A stretch of DNA of 64,000 nt. Source: Gaiellasilicea sp963707575 (GTDB lineage: Bacteria > Actinomycetota > Thermoleophilia > Gaiellales > Gaiellaceae). Of this stretch, positions 23,660 through 31,832 are shown piece by piece. Position 1 is the first letter of the stretch. Each line of letters starts with the position of its first letter. Location: the NCBI GenBank assembly GCA_963707575.1, contig OY970171.1:1736001-1800000 (forward strand). The letters run 5' to 3'. The notes under the pieces were generated by a model. It searched no databases, was not told the DNA's origin, and saw nothing but the letters and a program-made list of their open reading frames with translations. The position numbers were made by a program, and so were the translations under genes.

Positions 23660-24268
23660 TCAGTCCGTCCTGAGCGGCCCGACGAGGTAATGCTGGAAGA
23701 CCGGCGCGATGTAGTCGACGACGTCCGCTGCCGGCAGTGAGGCGAGCGGCTCCACGCGCACGACGTGGCGTGCCAGCGCGAGCCCCACGATCTGGGAGCC
23801 GACGAGCACGGCGCGGGTCTCGGGCTCGTCGTCGGTGAGGGCTGCGACGAGCCGGCCGACGTCGCGCGTCACAGTCTCCCGGACGAGTGCCGCGGCGTCG
23901 GGGTGCGACGAGGCGGAGCGGATTCGACCGAGGACGACCGAGCGCGAACGAGGATCCTCGAGCATCCCCACGATGGCCTCGGCCAGGCGGCGTCCCACAG
24001 TCGCCCTCGGTCCGTCGGCGAGGGCGGCGATCGCCTCCGCGACCGCGGGCGGCAGAGCCATGACCTCTCGGAAGAGCGCGTCCTTCGAGCCGTAGAACCG
24101 GACGACGAGCGCCGCGTCCACCGTGGCCTCGCCCGCGATCCCGCGCAGCGTCGCGCGGTCGTAGCCGAGCTCGGCGAACTGACGGCGCGCCGCCTCGGCA
24201 ATCGCCTCACGGGTCGTCGTCGGGCCCGGTCGCCGCCCACTTCGCTTTGCGGAGCTGTCGCTTGACAT
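23660..24268 (-). CDS. TetR family regulator
   Basis: 202 residues. The N-terminal helix-turn-helix spans about residues 22-66: A-R-R-Q-F-A-E-L-G-Y-D-R-A-T-L-R-G-I-A, then V-V-R-F-Y-G-S-K-D-A-L-F, the usual TetR recognition-helix end. The C-terminal ligand and dimer domain is variable. It is divergent from the MFS exporter and separated from it by a palindrome at 24289-24306, so it is probably the exporter's repressor and self-regulated. Confidence 0.92.
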   Translation of the reverse strand: MSSDSSAKRSGRRPGPTTTREAIAEAARRQFAELGYDRATLRGIAGEATVDAALVVRFYGSKDALFREVMALPPAVAEAIAALADGPRATVGRRLAEAIVGMLEDPRSRSVVLGRIRSASSHPDAAALVRETVTRDVGRLVAALTDDEPETRAVLVGSQIVGLALARHVVRVEPLASLPAADVVDYIAPVFQHYLVGPLRTD

Positions 24269-24288
24269 CGCCTCTCCAGAAGTCTACA

Positions 24289-24306
24289 CTCGTTGATATC
24301 AACAAG
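24289..24306. promoter_or_regulatory. Probable TetR operator
   Basis: CTCGTTGATATCAACAAG: a perfect 12-base palindrome GTTGATATCAAC extended to 18 bases with one mismatch. It lies between the divergent TetR and MFS genes, 20 bases from the regulator start and 26 from the exporter start, an ideal place to repress both. Confidence 0.7.
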
Positions 24307-24332
24307 CGATGACTTTATCACAGGAGGCTCCG

Positions 24333-25898
24333 ATGCTCGGCAAGAAGCTCTTCCAGGACGAACGAAAGCGGCGTGGCGCGGTGCTGAGAGTCATGTGCCT
24401 CTCTTTGATGATGGTCGTCGGTGCCGTCGCCAGCCTCAACGTGGCGCTGCCGGAGATCGCACGCAGCACCGGCGCCTCGCAGACGCAGTTGCAATGGATC
24501 GTCGCCGCGTATGCGCTTGCCTTCGCGGCGCTGCTCCTCCCCGCTGGTGCGCTCGGCGACCGGATCGGCCGCAAGCCGGTCCTGGCCGCGGGCCTCGGCA
24601 TCTTCGGCCTCTCCTCGCTGGCGGCGATCTTCCTGAACGGCCCCGGCGAGCTGATCGCGCTGCGCGGCGCAATGGGCGTCGGCGCGGCGATGATCATGCC
24701 GGTCACGCTGTCCGTGATCACGACCGTCTTCCCGCCGGAGGAGCGTGGGAAGGCCGTCGGCACGTGGGTCGGCGTTGCCGCTGGCGGCGGTGTGCTCGGC
24801 CTGCTCACCTCCGGCGTCCTCCTCGAGTGGCTCCCCTGGCAGTCGATCTTCGTCCTCAACGTCGTCCTGGCAGCCGTCGCACTCGTCGGGACGCTCGCGA
24901 TCGTGCCAGCCACGCGCGAGACGCGCCCGCCGCGGCTCGACCTCGTCGGCACGCTGCTGTCGGCCGTGTCGCTCGCAGCGCTCGTCTTCGGCATCATCGA
25001 AGGCCCCGAGCGCGGCTGGGGCGAGCCCACGACAGTCGCCTCACTGGCGTTCGGGGTCGCCGGAGTCGTGGCGTTCGTGTTCTGGGAGCTGCGCCGCCGC
25101 GAGCCGATGCTCGACCCGCGGCACTTCGCCCGGCGGGGCTTCGCCGCCGGAACGCTCTCGATGTCCATCCAGTTCTTCGCGGCCTTCGGCTTCCTCTTCC
25201 TCGCGCTCCCGTACCTGCAGCTCGTGATGGGCTACACGCCGCTGCAGGCGGCCGGGGCGCTCGTGCCGATGGCTCTCGTCGTCATCCCGCTCTCGCGCAC
25301 CGCTCCCGCGATCGCGGCGCGGGTCGGTGTCCGGGTCGCCGGCGCGCTGGGGCTATCGCTGATGGCGCTCGGCTTCGTCGTCCTCTCGACGCTCGAGGTC
25401 GGCTCGTCGTACGCGCACTTCCTCGCCGGGCTCCTGCCCTTCGGCGCCGGCATGGCCCTTGCGGGTGCGCCGGCGACGACCGCGATCGTGGCGTCGCTGC
25501 CGCGGAGCAAGCAGGGTGTCGCCTCGGCCGTGAACGACGTCTCACGCGAGCTCGGCGGCGCACTCGGGATCGCGGTGCTGGGCAGCCTGATGAACGGCGT
25601 CTACCGCGCCGAGATGGCCGACTCGACCGGTAGCGTTCCCGCGGGCGTCGGCGAGCAGGCTCGAGGCTCGCTTGCCGCTGCGCAACAGATCGGCGAGCAG
25701 CTCGGGCCGCAGGGACAGCAGCTCGTGCTCCACGCTCAGACGGCCTTCCTGCACGGCTTCACGCGCGGCCTCACCGCCGGCGCGGCGCTCCTGCTCCTGG
25801 GCGCGGTCTTCGTCGCCGTTCGTGCCCCGGGTCGCGCCGAGTCCCGCTCGAACGCGACCGGGAAGCCGATGCGCGCCGCCTCGGCCGAGACCGTCTGA
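24333..25898 (+). CDS. MFS transporter, DHA2-type (14-span) drug exporter
   Basis: 521 residues with about fourteen hydrophobic spans. Motif A G-D-R-I-G-R-K is near residue 80, S-L-N-V-A-L-P-E-I-A near residue 30 is the usual DHA2 first helix, and F-V-L-N-V-V near 170 matches motif C surroundings. Such exporters use the proton gradient to expel drugs or other lipophilic compounds. The ATG at 24333 is chosen over one at 24309 because CAGGAGG lies 5 bases upstream. Controlled by the divergent TetR gene by inference. Confidence 0.9.
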   Translation: MLGKKLFQDERKRRGAVLRVMCLSLMMVVGAVASLNVALPEIARSTGASQTQLQWIVAAYALAFAALLLPAGALGDRIGRKPVLAAGLGIFGLSSLAAIFLNGPGELIALRGAMGVGAAMIMPVTLSVITTVFPPEERGKAVGTWVGVAAGGGVLGLLTSGVLLEWLPWQSIFVLNVVLAAVALVGTLAIVPATRETRPPRLDLVGTLLSAVSLAALVFGIIEGPERGWGEPTTVASLAFGVAGVVAFVFWELRRREPMLDPRHFARRGFAAGTLSMSIQFFAAFGFLFLALPYLQLVMGYTPLQAAGALVPMALVVIPLSRTAPAIAARVGVRVAGALGLSLMALGFVVLSTLEVGSSYAHFLAGLLPFGAGMALAGAPATTAIVASLPRSKQGVASAVNDVSRELGGALGIAVLGSLMNGVYRAEMADSTGSVPAGVGEQARGSLAAAQQIGEQLGPQGQQLVLHAQTAFLHGFTRGLTAGAALLLLGAVFVAVRAPGRAESRSNATGKPMRAASAETV

Positions 25899-25915
25899 GC
25901 GACGACACACCTCAC

Positions 25916-25947
25916 CGCGAAAGGCCCCCACTGTGGGGCCTTTCGCG
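25916..25947 (+). terminator. Hairpin terminator after MFS gene
   Basis: Perfect 13-base arms CGCGAAAGGCCCC and GGGGCCTTTCGCG with a 6-base loop, 17 bases after the stop codon. The stem is strong; no T run follows. Confidence 0.75.
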
Positions 25948-25961
25948 ACTAGCATCGAGCG

Positions 25962-26453
25962 GTGACCTCGACCGGCCCGACCGTGACCCTTCGGCGAGCC
26001 GGTCTGCCCGATGCGCCCGAGGTCGCGGAGATCTGGTGGCTCGGCTGGCAGGACGGTCACCTCGGCTTCGTCCCGCAGGCGCTGATCGACGCGCGGACGG
26101 AGGAGTCGTTCCGCACCCGGGCGGCCGAGCGCGTCGGCGACACGACGGTGGCGGTCGTGGACGGCGCCGTCGCCGGTTTCGTCATGGTCGTCGGCGACGA
26201 GGTCGAGCAGGTCTACGTCTCGAGCCTCCACCGCGGAGGCGGCGTCGCAGCTGCGCTCATGGACGAGGCGGAGCGGCAGGTGCGGACGAACGGGCACGGC
26301 AAGGCCTGGCTGGCCGTCGTCGCCGGCAACGCCAGGGCTCGCGCCTTCTACGAGCGGGCCGGCTGGACGGACGAGGGGCCGTTCGACTACGCCGCCGCCG
26401 GCGAGGGCGGGCCGATCGCGGTCCCCTGCCGGCGGTACACGAAGCTCCTGTAG
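25962..26453 (+). CDS. GNAT family N-acetyltransferase
   Basis: 163 residues with the GNAT order: V-T-L-R-R-A-G-L-P-D-A at the start, a V-A-G-F-V-M-V strand, V-E-Q-V-Y-V-S-S-L-H-R-G-G-G-V-A-A-A-L-M (acetyl-CoA pyrophosphate loop; the family's usual Q/R-x-x-G-x-G/A becomes H-R-G-G-G-V-A), and N-A-R-A-R-A-F-Y-E-R-A-G-W near residue 126. It transfers an acetyl group to an unknown amine. GTG start just after the terminator, so it should have its own promoter. Confidence 0.88.
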   Translation: MTSTGPTVTLRRAGLPDAPEVAEIWWLGWQDGHLGFVPQALIDARTEESFRTRAAERVGDTTVAVVDGAVAGFVMVVGDEVEQVYVSSLHRGGGVAAALMDEAERQVRTNGHGKAWLAVVAGNARARAFYERAGWTDEGPFDYAAAGEGGPIAVPCRRYTKLL

Positions 26454-26481
26454 TGGACGTCCCCGAGCCCGCCCGCGCGCG

Positions 26482-27072
26482 TCAGACGGGCACCCGCGGC
26501 TCTCCCCGCCAGCGCCTCAGGCCGCGGCGCACGGTGCGCAGGAGGAAGAAGAGGAGGATCAGGCCTAGGACGAGCAGGGTCAGCGCCACGCCGAAGGCCC
26601 ACCACGGGTGGTACACGGCCAGCGTGACCACGGTCGCGACGGCCGAGTCCTCGGCGAGGCTCGCGCCGATGTTCGTGAACGGCTCGGGCGATGCGTTGAG
26701 CGCCAGCCGCAAGCCGGACTTGACGGCGTGGGAGGCGAGGGCCGTCCCGCCGCCCAACGTCATGTAGAGCGCCTGGTCGAGGCTCGAGGCGTCGCCGGAG
26801 ACGAGCAGAGCGATCACCGCGCCGACGGAGGGCCGGATCGCCGTGGAGACGAGGTCCCAGCCGGAGTCGACGTAGGGGATCTTGTCCGCCACGAACTCGA
26901 CGGCGCACAGAAGCCCCGCCACGACCAGGACGTCGACGCGGGTCAGGGCATCAGGGACCGGGAATGCATCGAGCTCGGTGTAGCGGCCGAACAGGCCGAG
27001 CAACAGGACGGTGATGTACGCGTTGACGCCGCTGGCCCAGCCCGTCGAAAACACGATCGGGACGAGCTCCAC
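26482..27072 (-). CDS. DUF4126 family membrane protein
   Basis: 196 residues with four to five hydrophobic segments, G-W-A-S-G-V-N-A-Y near residue 10 and E-F-V-A-D-K-I-P-Y-V-D-S-G-W-D near residue 60, both typical of DUF4126; a basic tail ends the protein. Function unknown. It starts 3 bases after the ArsR-type gene and so is probably co-transcribed with it. Confidence 0.85.
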   Translation of the reverse strand: MELVPIVFSTGWASGVNAYITVLLLGLFGRYTELDAFPVPDALTRVDVLVVAGLLCAVEFVADKIPYVDSGWDLVSTAIRPSVGAVIALLVSGDASSLDQALYMTLGGGTALASHAVKSGLRLALNASPEPFTNIGASLAEDSAVATVVTLAVYHPWWAFGVALTLLVLGLILLFFLLRTVRRGLRRWRGEPRVPV

Positions 27073-27075
27073 AGC

Positions 27076-27642
27076 TCACTCACCGGGAGGGCGTTGCGGC
27101 AACGCGCGGTACGTCAGGTGGATCTGGGTCGCGCTCCCTGGCCGCTCGTCCGGCGGGCGCCGGTGCGAGCGCAGCCAGTCCATCAGCAGCTTCGAGAGCT
27201 CGTCCACCTCCTCGCGCGTCGCGTAGACGTTCCAGCCCCCGATGAAGGCCGTCTCCTGCCATTCCGGGGTGAACTCGCCGCGGTTGTGCAAGTAGCGTCG
27301 CAGGCCCTCCTCGTCGCTCGCCAGCATCACGCTCTCGAGCTGCGCGACGGCGGCGGTGTACTCGGGATCCTCGGCCGGCGCGCTCGAGATCAGCCGGAAC
27401 TTCTGTGCGTGCCGCCACCAGCGCTCGCGGCCGCGGCGGCGGTCGAGATCCTCGTCGATCAGCCCGGCGGATGCGAGCGCGCGCAGGTGGTAGCTCGTGG
27501 CGCCGCTCGACTCGCCGAGCTCGCGGGCGAGCATCGAGGCAGTGGCCGGGCCGCTGTCGAGGAGGCACTCCAGCATCCGCAGGCGGAGCGGGTGCGCGAG
27601 CGCCCGCACCTCGCGCGCGGTGACCGAGCGGGACGGCTTCAC
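27076..27642 (-). CDS. ArsR-type winged-helix regulator
   Basis: 188 residues. The first 80 form an ArsR/HTH_20 winged helix: A-L-A-H-P-L-R-L-R-M-L-E-C-L near residue 15, then S-G-A-T-S-Y-H-L-R-A-L-A-S-A-G-L as recognition helix. The C-terminal 100 residues are helical and of the kind often annotated as helix-turn-helix domain-containing protein; no metal-binding Cys pair is seen. Divergent from the multicopper oxidase gene across a 79-base gap with two palindromic boxes, so it is the best candidate to bind them. Confidence 0.85.
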   Translation of the reverse strand: MKPSRSVTAREVRALAHPLRLRMLECLLDSGPATASMLARELGESSGATSYHLRALASAGLIDEDLDRRRGRERWWRHAQKFRLISSAPAEDPEYTAAVAQLESVMLASDEEGLRRYLHNRGEFTPEWQETAFIGGWNVYATREEVDELSKLLMDWLRSHRRPPDERPGSATQIHLTYRALPQRPPGE

Positions 27643-27686
27643 GGCGCGACGATACTGAGTCGGACGGGTGCCCGTGGCCCGGCGGG

Positions 27687-27730
27687 TTTAGTCGTGGCTA
27701 AAGATTCGGTAATCTTTAGGCATGTCTAAG
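27687..27730. promoter_or_regulatory. Two tandem TTTAG-N6-CTAAR boxes upstream of the oxidase gene
   Basis: Box 1 is TTTAG (27687-27691) and CTAAA (27698-27702); box 2 is TTTAG (27715-27719) and CTAAG (27726-27730). Both have a 6-base spacer and the centres lie 28 bases apart. Together they also form a larger inverted repeat, arms CTAAAGATT and AATCTTTAG with a 4-base loop. Box 2 covers the ATG at 27722. This looks like a cooperative operator, perhaps for a metal-responsive regulator. Confidence 0.6.
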
Positions 27731-28720
27731 TTTTCGCGCGGACGGCTGCTGGCCGGAGCGGCTCCGCTCGTGGCCGTGCCCGTGCTCGGCAAGCTCGCCT
27801 TCGAAGGGAGCGCGACGGCGGCGGACCGCTCGTTGCAGGGTCACGTCCACAACCACGCCAGCCACGGGCATGCGGCGATGATCGGCGAGAACGTGCCCGC
27901 GGTCGGCGGGCCGAACGACCTCGACGCGCTGCTCCACCCGCCGCCGCCTCTGCCCTACGAGCCGGGCCGGGTGCGCGAGTACGAGCTGCGGGCGATCGAC
28001 CGCGAGCTGGAGATCGCTCCCGGTGTCTTCTTCCCGGCCTGGACGTACAACGGCACGGTGCCCGGTCCGGTCCTCCGGGCGACCGAGGGCGACATCCTGC
28101 GCGTGAACTTCGTCAATGCGGGCTCGCATCCGCACACGATCCACTTCCACGGCATCCATCCGCCGCGCATGGACGGCGTCTTCGAGATCGTCCAGCCCGG
28201 AGGTGAGTTCACGTACGAGTTCGAGGCGCGCCCCGCCGGCTTCCACCCCTACCACTGCCACGCGACGCCGCTGAAGAAGCACATCCACAAGGGCCTGTAC
28301 GGCTCGCTGATCATCGACCCGAAGGAGCCGCGCCCCCTTGCGCAGGAGCTCGTGATGGTGATGAACGGCTACGACACCGACGCGGACGGCGGCAACAACT
28401 TCTACACGGTGAACGGGCGCAGCTTCTACTACGCCCGCTACCCGATCACGGTCCGACGCGGCGAGCTCGTGCGGATCTACCTCGCGAACCTGACCGAGTT
28501 CGACCTGATCAACTCGCTCCACCTGCACGCCGACTTCTTCTACTACCAGCCCAACGGGACCGGCGAGTACCGCGAGTACACGGACACGGTCGTGCAGTGC
28601 CAGGGGCAGCGCGGGATCATCGAGCTGGAGTTCGCGAACACCGGCCTCTTCATGTTCCACGCGCACCAGTCCGAGTTCGCGGAGCTCGGCTGGATGGGCT
28701 TCTTCAACGTGACCGACTAA
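27722..28720 (+). CDS. Multicopper oxidase (two-domain type)
   Basis: 332 residues with a Tat/Sec-like N-terminus and a His-rich stretch H-V-H-N-H-A-S-H-G-H near residue 41. Copper motifs: H-P-H-T-I-H-F-H-G near 136, H-P-Y-H-C-H near 175, H-L-H-A-D-F near 267, and M-F-H-A-H-Q-S-E-F-A-E-L-G-W-M near 312. These give the type 1 and type 2/3 ligands of cupredoxin oxidases. Probably exported and oxidises a metal ion or small substrate. No clear ribosome-binding site: the box covers the start, so the message may be leaderless. It starts a metal-handling group. Confidence 0.9.
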   Translation: MSKFSRGRLLAGAAPLVAVPVLGKLAFEGSATAADRSLQGHVHNHASHGHAAMIGENVPAVGGPNDLDALLHPPPPLPYEPGRVREYELRAIDRELEIAPGVFFPAWTYNGTVPGPVLRATEGDILRVNFVNAGSHPHTIHFHGIHPPRMDGVFEIVQPGGEFTYEFEARPAGFHPYHCHATPLKKHIHKGLYGSLIIDPKEPRPLAQELVMVMNGYDTDADGGNNFYTVNGRSFYYARYPITVRRGELVRIYLANLTEFDLINSLHLHADFFYYQPNGTGEYREYTDTVVQCQGQRGIIELEFANTGLFMFHAHQSEFAELGWMGFFNVTD

Positions 28721-28721
28721 T

Positions 28722-28939
28722 GATGAGTGCCGCCATGATCTCGCGCGTTCGAGACATGCTCTGGCGTGTCTGTGCCGCTCCCGGCCCGCCCGCTGCGCCG
28801 CGTCGCAGCGCAGCAGGCGCGCCGTCCGCTTCACGTCGTCAGAACACCACCGATGCCACCAGCATCGGCGGTGTCCTGCCGCCGCGCCCCAGAGACCAGA
28901 GCGCGTCCCGAGTCGGACGATCTCATGGCGGCACTCATC
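28722..28939. mobile_element. Probable MITE, 218 bp
   Basis: Terminal inverted repeats of 17 perfect bases (GATGAGTGCCGCCATGA) that continue imperfectly to about 44, ending GCTCTGG on both sides. The centre holds a second hairpin with 12-base arms and one mismatch (28845-28873). No transposase inside. It fills the space from the oxidase stop to the ZIP start. No clear target duplication was found. A non-autonomous element or a structured intergenic repeat. Confidence 0.6.
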
Positions 28940-28941
28940 TG

Positions 28942-30138
28942 ATGGAGGCGAAGACCGCCAACGGCCGCATGGAGCTGAGCTGGCGGCTGTGGGCGCTCGT
29001 CCCGATCGTGCTGCTCGCGCTCGCGGTCGGCGGCTACGTCGCGAGCGGCGCGTCGCTGGCCGGGATGATCGGCGCCAACCCGCCCCCGGCGGACGAGTTC
29101 GACGTCCGGCGCGTCGAGTTCCAGCCGGGCGAGATCCGGATCCGGGTCACCAATCCGCAGCCCGACGACCTGACGATCGCGTCCGTCACGGTCGACGACG
29201 CGATCGTCCCGTTCGAGCTCGAAGGGCCGCAGACCCTCGGGCGGCTGCGCTCCAGCACGATCGTCGTCGCCTACGACTGGGTCGAGGAGGATCCGATCGC
29301 GGTCGGCGTGACGAGCTCGAGCGGGATCGAGACCGTCGAGGAGGTCCCGGCCGCGATCGAGACCCCCGGTGTGACGGCGTCCGCCTTCCTCGGCTACGCG
29401 ATCGTCGGCCTGCTCGTCGGCGTGCTGCCGATCGCGCTCGGCCTGCTCTGGCTGCCCTCGTTGCGACGCGTCGGACAACGCTGGCTCACCGCCTTCATGG
29501 CCCTGACCGCAGGGCTGCTCACCTTCCTCGGCTTCAGCGCGCTCTTCGAGGCCTTCCAGTTCCAGGCCGCGGTGCCGGGCGCGTTCGGCGGGCCGGGGCT
29601 CGTGCTGCTCGGGGTCGCGCTGAGCTACCTCGGCATGACGTTCATCTCGACGCGCTTCTCGGCCGGTGAAAGCAAGGCACTTGGCGGCGCCGCGCTCGCG
29701 CTGCTCGTCGCGATCGGGATCGGGCTGCACAACTTCGGCGAGGGGCTCGCGATCGGGACCTCCTTCGCGTTCGGCGAGCTGACGCTCGGCTCGTTCCTGA
29801 TCGTCGGCTTCATGGTGCACAACGTGACCGAGGGCCTGGGGATCGCGGCGCCGGTCGCGGACGAGGGGTCGAAGCTCTCCTGGCCGCGCCTCGCCGCGCT
29901 CGCCCTGATCGCAGGCGCCCCTGCGATCCTCGGCGCCTGGACGGGTGGCTTCGTGGCGAACGACGTGCTCGCCGTGCTCTTCTTCGGCGCTGCGGCCGGA
30001 GCCGCCTTCGAGGTCGTCGTCGAGGTCGTGCGCTACATCGCGCGCCGCGATCCGGCCGGGGTCCGCTCCGGCTACGCGATCGGCGGCTTCCTCACCGGCA
30101 TAGCGGTCATGTACGCAACCGGCGTCTTCGCCGGCTGA
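28942..30138 (+). CDS. ZIP family metal transporter
   Basis: 398 residues. One N-terminal span, then a soluble beta domain of about 110 residues (F-D-V-R-R-V-E-F-Q-P-G-E-I near residue 52), then about eight spans with the ZIP metal motifs G-L-H-N-F-G-E-G-L-A-I-G near 260 and M-V-H-N-V-T-E-G-L-G near 290. ZIP proteins carry Zn, Mn or Fe. The exported N-terminal domain is unusual for the family. The ATG at 28942 is immediately beside the MITE end; ATG 28969 is an alternative start. Confidence 0.85.
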   Translation: MEAKTANGRMELSWRLWALVPIVLLALAVGGYVASGASLAGMIGANPPPADEFDVRRVEFQPGEIRIRVTNPQPDDLTIASVTVDDAIVPFELEGPQTLGRLRSSTIVVAYDWVEEDPIAVGVTSSSGIETVEEVPAAIETPGVTASAFLGYAIVGLLVGVLPIALGLLWLPSLRRVGQRWLTAFMALTAGLLTFLGFSALFEAFQFQAAVPGAFGGPGLVLLGVALSYLGMTFISTRFSAGESKALGGAALALLVAIGIGLHNFGEGLAIGTSFAFGELTLGSFLIVGFMVHNVTEGLGIAAPVADEGSKLSWPRLAALALIAGAPAILGAWTGGFVANDVLAVLFFGAAAGAAFEVVVEVVRYIARRDPAGVRSGYAIGGFLTGIAVMYATGVFAG

Positions 30139-30162
30139 CCGGGCTCTGATAGACCCTTCGCA

Positions 30163-31101
30163 GTGACGAAAGCTCTGGGGTCAGCCCTCGTCCTGGCCGC
30201 GGTCGCCGTCGCAGCCGGGTGCGGTCCGGTGACCGCGTCGACGACGCGGATCGACCCCCGTGAGCCAATCCAGGTGGTCGCGACGATCGGGATGATCGCG
30301 GACGCCGTCGAGCACGTGGGCGGCAAGCGCGTCGCCGTGGACGGGCTGATGGGCCCGGGGATCGACCCCCACCTGTACAAGGCCAGCGAGGGCGACCTGC
30401 GCCGGCTCGAGCGGTCGGACGTGATCTTCTACGGCGGTCTGCACCTGGAGGCGAAGATGGCCGACGTGCTCGAGCGGATCGCCGACCAGCGCGCGACGCA
30501 GGCCGTGACCGACGCGATCCCGCGCTCGCGGCTCCTCTCGCCGGCGCAGTTCAAGGGCCAGCACGACCCGCACGTCTGGTTCGACGTCAGGCTCTGGATG
30601 CTCGCCGTCGAGCAGATCCGCGACACCCTCTCGGAGCTCGATCCCGGCAGCGCCGAGCTCTACCGCTCGAACGCGGCCGCCTATCTGGAGGAGCTCGAGG
30701 AGCTGGACGGATACGTACGCGAGCAGGCCGAGCGCGTGCCGCGCGAGCGCCGCGTCGTGATCACCGCACACGACGCCTTCAACTACTTCGGCGAGGCCTA
30801 CGGGTTCGAGGTGCGCGGGCTGCAGGGCATCTCGACCGCGGCCGAGGCGGGCGCGGGCGACGTCCAGGCCCTCGCGAGCTTCATCGCCGAGCGTCAGATC
30901 CCCGCGCTCTTCGTCGAGTCGTCGGTCTCGCCGCGCACGATCACGGCGGTCCGCGAGGCGGTGCGCAGCCGTGGCTTCGACGTCGAGATCGGCGGCTCGC
31001 TCTTCTCGGACGCGATGGGCGACGCGGGCACGCCGGAAGGCACCTACATCGGCATGGTGCGGCACAACGTGGACACGATCGTGGAGGGCCTGCTCGGATG
31101 A
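30163..31101 (+). CDS. Zn/Mn-type ABC transporter substrate-binding lipoprotein
   Basis: 312 residues with a lipoprotein signal (A-V-A-A-G-C, Cys at 20). The cluster A-1/TroA ligands are present: G-I-D-P-H-L-Y near 67, D-P-H-V-W-F-D near 132, T-A-H-D-A-F-N-Y-F near 198, and an acidic residue in F-S-D-A-M-G near 285. It captures Zn, Mn or Fe outside the membrane for the permeases that follow. GTG start; the stop overlaps the ATPase start by 4 bases, so the four genes form one operon. Confidence 0.92.
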   Translation: MTKALGSALVLAAVAVAAGCGPVTASTTRIDPREPIQVVATIGMIADAVEHVGGKRVAVDGLMGPGIDPHLYKASEGDLRRLERSDVIFYGGLHLEAKMADVLERIADQRATQAVTDAIPRSRLLSPAQFKGQHDPHVWFDVRLWMLAVEQIRDTLSELDPGSAELYRSNAAAYLEELEELDGYVREQAERVPRERRVVITAHDAFNYFGEAYGFEVRGLQGISTAAEAGAGDVQALASFIAERQIPALFVESSVSPRTITAVREAVRSRGFDVEIGGSLFSDAMGDAGTPEGTYIGMVRHNVDTIVEGLLG

Positions 31102-31832
31102 ACGCCGTCGAGGTGACCGATCTCACCGTCGCCTACGGCGAGAAGCCGGTGCTCTGGGACGTCGACCTCGAGGTGCCGAAGGGCGTGCTGATGGCGATCG
31201 TCGGCCCCAACGGGGCCGGCAAGACGACGCTGATGCGGACGATCCTCGGGATGGTGAAGCCGGCCGCCGGGCAGGCGCTCGTGCACGGGCGGCCGTACGC
31301 GGAGCAGCGCCAGCTCGTCGCCTACGTGCCCCAGCGCGGCAGCGTCGACTGGGACTTCCCGACGAGCGTCCTCGACGTCGTGTTGATGGGCCGGTACGGG
31401 CGGCTCGGCTGGGTGCGGCGGCCGGGCGCCGAGGATCGCGCGGCCGCGCGGGAGGCGCTCGAGCAGGTCGGCATGACCGAGCTCGCCGGCCGCCAGATCA
31501 GCCAGCTCTCCGGCGGCCAGCAGCAGCGCGTCTTCCTCGCCCGTGCGCTCGTCCAGCACGCCGAGGTCTACTTCATGGACGAGCCCTTCCAGGGCGTCGA
31601 CGCGACGACGGAGAAGGCGATCGTCGAGCTGCTGCGGGCCCTGCGGGAGCGCGGGAAGACGGTCGTCGCCGTGCACCACGACCTCCAGACCGTGCCCGAG
31701 TACTTCGACCAGGTGACGCTCCTGAACGTGCGCCGGATCGCGAGCGGGCCGGTGAGCGAGTGCTTCACCGAGGAGAACCTGCGGCGCACCTACGGCGGCC
31801 GCGCGGCCTTCTTCGGGACGAACGGTGCCTGA
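31098..31832 (+). CDS. Metal ABC transporter ATP-binding protein
   Basis: 244 residues. Walker A G-P-N-G-A-G-K-T-T at 36-44, Q-loop Y-V-P-Q-R near 76, a W-D-F-P segment typical of Mn/Zn systems, signature L-S-G-G-Q-Q-Q-R near 137, Walker B V-Y-F-M-D-E-P near 157, H-loop V-H-H-D near 192. Energises the import by the two permeases. Overlaps the first permease start by 8 bases. Confidence 0.95.
   Translation: MNAVEVTDLTVAYGEKPVLWDVDLEVPKGVLMAIVGPNGAGKTTLMRTILGMVKPAAGQALVHGRPYAEQRQLVAYVPQRGSVDWDFPTSVLDVVLMGRYGRLGWVRRPGAEDRAAAREALEQVGMTELAGRQISQLSGGQQQRVFLARALVQHAEVYFMDEPFQGVDATTEKAIVELLRALRERGKTVVAVHHDLQTVPEYFDQVTLLNVRRIASGPVSECFTEENLRRTYGGRAAFFGTNGA

Noticed and set aside
28721..28941. A small gene between the multicopper oxidase and ZIP genes
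   Set aside because: Open frames there are continuations or shadows; the stretch is explained by inverted repeats.
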